Below, in pieces: positions 61,618 to 64,000 of a stretch of 64,000 bases of DNA. Origin of the DNA: Malus domestica (Eukaryota; Streptophyta; Magnoliopsida; Rosales; Rosaceae); contig NC_091674.1 in assembly GCF_042453785.1 (NCBI RefSeq), forward strand, positions 26,019,001-26,083,000. Reading direction: 5' to 3'. A program made the position numbers and the translations under genes. Each line of letters starts with the position of its first letter. The stretch's first letter is position 1. The notes under the pieces were generated by a model. It saw only the letters and a program-made list of their open reading frames with translations, had not been told where the DNA came from and did no database searches.

Positions 61618-61950
61618 TCATAGAAAACTACCAGCCTCATATCGCTGCTGCCGGATTTTCTTTTAACTTCTGCTCCGTAAATTTTGGCCATGCCCTCATC
61701 AAGCACCTCCAATCGAAATATTCAAATGAGCGCCGGTCAAAAGCAGCAACAACTCTCACAAGATGCAGGTTGGCATTCTTTTCCTTGTTAATCTCATCCA
61801 CGGCGAAACGGGCAGGAGCCATGATCAGGTGATGATCCACAGGATATGGAGAAGGACGGGGACGAGGGAATAAGAAGCCGTAAGTTGGCAGTTTCTATAA
61901 CACAAGTCCGTAGTGTTACAACCACACACAATTAGACAATCCTTGGCAAA

Positions 61951-61981
<31 letters not shown>

Positions 61982-62124
61982 GAAAAAAAAGAAAGAAAAG
62001 AAAAAAAAGCAATACCTCGATAGCGCGGGCCAACAGATAATCAGGGTCACACATTAAAGTTGAACCTATATCAGAAGCAGCGGTACTTGCAATTGTAGAA
62101 TCTGCTACAAAGTATGCATCTGCT
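61618..62124 (-). pseudogene. Cystatin-like gene piece, tandem copy 1 (frameshifted)
   Basis: Two exons are visible on the minus strand: 62016-62124 (ADAYFVADSTIASTAASD to LLARAIE) and about 61618-61894 (KLPTYGF, then MAPARFAVDEINKEKNANLH). The ARFAVDE-NKE and LHLVRVV motif is the phytocystatin signature region, so the ancestor was a cysteine-protease inhibitor-like protein. The exon join is in phase. After VRVVAAFD, the sequence matching the second copy's LEVVDEDVAKIYDADV is out of frame because of a small deletion, so this copy is probably dead. No start methionine or signal peptide is identified; upstream exons are unknown. It is separated from copy 2 by a SINE-like segment and a hAT fragment. 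Confidence 0.6.
61948..62009. repeat. A-rich tract in the cystatin-like intron
   Basis: Long run of A with scattered G between the two visible exons of copy 1. A shorter A/G tract occupies the same place in copy 2 (about 63030-63058). Confidence 0.85.
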
Positions 62125-62129
62125 CTTAG

Positions 62130-62225
62130 AAAACATAATACAACAACAACAACCAGTTCTTATCCCACTAAGTGAGTTCGGCCATATGAACCCTAGAAGG
62201 CCAGTAAGTGGGTTGGCTTTATTGA
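62130..62225 (+). mobile_element. SINE-like fragment, copy 1
   Basis: ACAACAACAACAACC, then TTATCCCACTAAGTGAGTTCGGC and ATATGAACCCTAG, a motif I recall as widespread in dicot genomes. A diverged copy sits at 63170-63240 in the same position of the next tandem unit. Confidence 0.5.
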
Positions 62226-62233
62226 TTCATCAC

Positions 62234-62510
62234 TTGTGTTGAATGGAGAATTATTTCATATGCGTTGTTTTGCTCGCATACTTAAATTGATTGTTAAGGA
62301 TGAATTGGATATGAATAGAAATAGTATTAATTTGATAGTTAAGGATAAACTGGACATAAATAGGGATAGTATTGAGACTATTCTGAATGGTGTTGCAATA
62401 TTGGTTTGGGATAGCAAAAAGAGAGGAAAAATCTGTTAAAATAACAAATGAGAAAATTAGGAAGTTAGTCCTTGACTGCAAAACTAGACTAGGTGGTATA
62501 TAAGGACATA
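62234..62510 (+). mobile_element. hAT transposase fragment, copy 1
   Basis: Translation contains LFHMRCFARILKLIVKDELD, followed by a second LIVKD-LD-NRDSIETIL segment and then KLVLDCKTRLGG. These resemble the conserved RCxAHILNLIVxDGL, DSIxKIR and KxxLDxxTRWNST portions of BED-finger hAT transposases (RICESLEEPER/DAYSLEEPER type). The LIVKD segment is duplicated internally. It is a short broken piece in the presumed intron of the cystatin-like locus. Confidence 0.7.
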
Positions 62511-62688
62511 TCTCCTCGTTTAAAGCAGCTTGAGCCCTCATAAAAATGTTCCAAGTAAAGAAGATTGGGTGAAGACCTAATATGGTGGACAGCAAGAAGT
62601 TTGGTCGTGTGTTTGTTGTTATAGTCAAAACTAAATTTGTACTGATAAATTAACAAGCTAATTAACATATATAGCATAAAACAGTTAC

Positions 62689-63157
62689 CTTCCCGAAAGG
62701 ATACCAGCCTCATATCGCTGCTGCCGAATTTGGTTTTAACATCTGCATCGTAAATTTTGGCAACATCCTCGTCAACTACCTCCAAAGTTAGTAATTGATG
62801 GAAATAACCCCACCTGGGTTGCTCCAAAGCAACAACAACTCTGACAAGATGCAGTTTGGCATCCGCTTCCTTGTTAAACTCATCCACGGAGAAACGGGCA
62901 GGAGCCCTATTCACGGGATGATCCACATAATAAGGAGATTGACGGGGAGGAGGAGGGGAGACACCGTAAGTTCGCGGGTACTATAACAAAAGTCCGTAGT
63001 GACCACACACAACTAGACAATCCTTGGCAAAACGAAAAAAAGAAAAAGAAAAAAAGAAGCAATACCTTGGTATCCAGGGCCACGCATTAAAATTGGACCT
63101 CTATCAGAAGCAGCAGTGCTTGCAATTATAGAATCTGCTACAAAGTATGCATCTGCA
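62689..63157 (-). pseudogene. Cystatin-like gene piece, tandem copy 2 (exon junction out of phase)
   Basis: Exons on the minus strand: 63066-63157 (ADAYFVADSIIASTAASD to GPILMRGPGYQ) and 62689-62980 (YPRTYGVSPPPP, then APARFSVDEFNKEADAKLHL and the rest). The second exon is open throughout, with VRVVVALEQPRWG, LLTLEVVDEDVAKIYDADVK and SSDMRLVSFREG. EQPRWG sits where phytocystatins have the QxVxG loop, so only Q and G are kept. Compared with copy 1, the first exon has lost about 17 bases at its end, and the visible splice junction is out of phase. The two copies are thus damaged at different places. Alternatively, other splice sites keep it functional; RNA evidence would decide. Confidence 0.6.
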
Positions 63158-63239
63158 CTTAGAAAACATGATACAACAACAACCAAGTTTTATCCTACTA
63201 AGTCGGTTCGGCGATGAGAATCCTAAACGCCAATAAGTG

Positions 63240-63545
63240 GGGCGCCTGTATTAGTACACTTGTGTTGAATGGAGAATATTTTTTCACGTGCATTGTCTGG
63301 CTAACATACTCAATTTGATAGTTAAAGGATGAATTGGATTTGATTAGGGATAGTATTAATTTGATAGTTAAGGATGAACTGGACATGAAGAGGGATAGTA
63401 TTGAGACTATTCTAAATAGTGTTGCATATTGGTTTGGGATAGCAAAAAGAGAGGAAAATTTTGTTGAGATGACTCAACAAATGAGAATTAATTTCTATAG
63501 GAAGTTAGTCCTTGACAGCAAAACTAGACTAGGTGGTATATAAGG
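63240..63545 (+). mobile_element. hAT transposase fragment, copy 2
   Basis: Same fragment as at 62234, including the internal LIVKDELD duplication, and continuing into EENFVEMTQQMRINFYRKLV and LDSKTRLGGI. Its presence at the same position of the next unit shows that the hAT piece was there before the tandem duplication. Confidence 0.7.
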
Positions 63546-63693
63546 ATGTATTTCCTCGTTTAAAGCAGCTTGAGCCCTCATATAATAAAAAGAAGATTGG
63601 GTGAAGACCTAATATGGTGGACGGCAAGAAGTTTGGTTGTGTGTTTGTTGTTATAGTCAAAACTAAATTTGTAATAAAATAACAAGCTAATTT

Positions 63694-63699
<6 letters not shown>

Positions 63700-63726
<27 letters not shown>
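63700..63726. repeat. (TA)n microsatellite
   Basis: About 13 TA units directly before the conserved short repeat at 63727. Confidence 0.85.
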
Positions 63727-63728
<2 letters not shown>

Positions 63729-63825
63729 TCGTACCCAGTGCACAAGGCTCCCGCTTTACGCAGGGTCTGGGAGAGGTGAATGTCGGCTAGCCTTACCCCC
63801 ATTTATGGAGAGGCTGCTCCCAAAT
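63727..63825 (+). mobile_element. Conserved dicot short interspersed repeat
   Basis: GTCGTACCCAGTGCACAAGG, CTCCCGCTTTACGCAGGGTC, TGGGAGAGGTGAATGT and TACCCCCATTTATGGAGAGG form a block I recall from the introns and flanks of many dicot genes. It is absent at the same position of the preceding tandem unit, so it inserted after the duplication. The SINE assignment is inference. Confidence 0.6.
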
Positions 63826-63849
63826 ATATATATATAGCATAAAACAGTT

Positions 63850-63890
63850 ACCTTCCACTTCCATAAAGTTTACCAGCCTCATTGTTGGAA
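63850..63890 (-). pseudogene. Tail of a third cystatin-like unit
   Basis: On the minus strand, ATGAGGCTGGTAAACTTTAT and the following GTAACTGTTTTATGC match the end of the second exon and the donor region of copy 2. The sequence further right is unrelated to the cystatin exon, so only a stub is seen before the window ends. Confidence 0.5.
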
Positions 63891-64000
63891 GCTAAACACT
63901 TCCTGGAGTCGAGGGATCGAAGACAGCAAGGAGCTCCCGAGCATGGCTGCTATCTGCATCGAAGAAGAAAGAAGAAATGAAGGGTTAAAGCCTCCAACGG
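63891..64000. other. Right edge, not assigned
   Basis: Contains GGAGTCGAGGGATCGAAGAC and AGCTCCCGAGCATGGC. Too short to classify. Confidence 0.3.

Overview
This is a nuclear plant window. The GT-AG introns, low-GC intergenic DNA, plant-type gene families and dense retrotransposons all indicate a eudicot. I infer Rosaceae (apple or pear type), because several short repeats here look like high-copy repeats I associate with Malus/Pyrus; I cannot run a search to confirm that.

Layout. 0.7-3.4 kb (+): LysM receptor-like kinase with an apparent frameshift in exon 1. 4.7-7.4 kb (+): AP-1 adaptor mu subunit in 11 exons. 9.5-10.4 kb (-): spliceosomal SmB/B' in a single coding exon. 11.1-14.7 kb: a Cassandra TRIM (5S rRNA-like LTRs) inserted in a ~218-bp tandem satellite rich in TTCACGTGAA palindromes, followed by MITEs. 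15.5-27.6 kb (-): a five-exon TAR2-like tryptophan aminotransferase-related gene (auxin pathway). Its last exon is separated from the rest by a ~7.5-kb intron filled by two nested LTR elements, the inner one carrying fragments of a GEM-like GRAM gene and a TIP3-like aquaporin gene. 29.8-37.9 kb: a broken Gypsy element with well-matched LTRs, a target duplication and an antisense ORF. 39.6-42.1 kb: a 2.5-kb solo LTR with target duplication. 44.5 kb: SINE with poly(A). 45.4-47.8 kb (-): DUF1421 protein. 50.2-55.0 kb (-): raffinose synthase family gene. 57.7-60.5 kb (+): OCRE plus G-patch protein. 61.6-64 kb: tandemly duplicated cystatin-like gene pieces (-), each followed by a hAT transposase fragment.

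The genes do not form a pathway. They are independent housekeeping, trafficking, splicing, auxin, sugar and defence genes in a repeat-rich neighbourhood. The features most worth a second look are the TAR2 intron with its gene-capturing nested element, the palindrome-rich satellite, and the two differently damaged cystatin-like copies. Exon boundaries were read by eye from GT-AG sites, reading phase and remembered family sequences.
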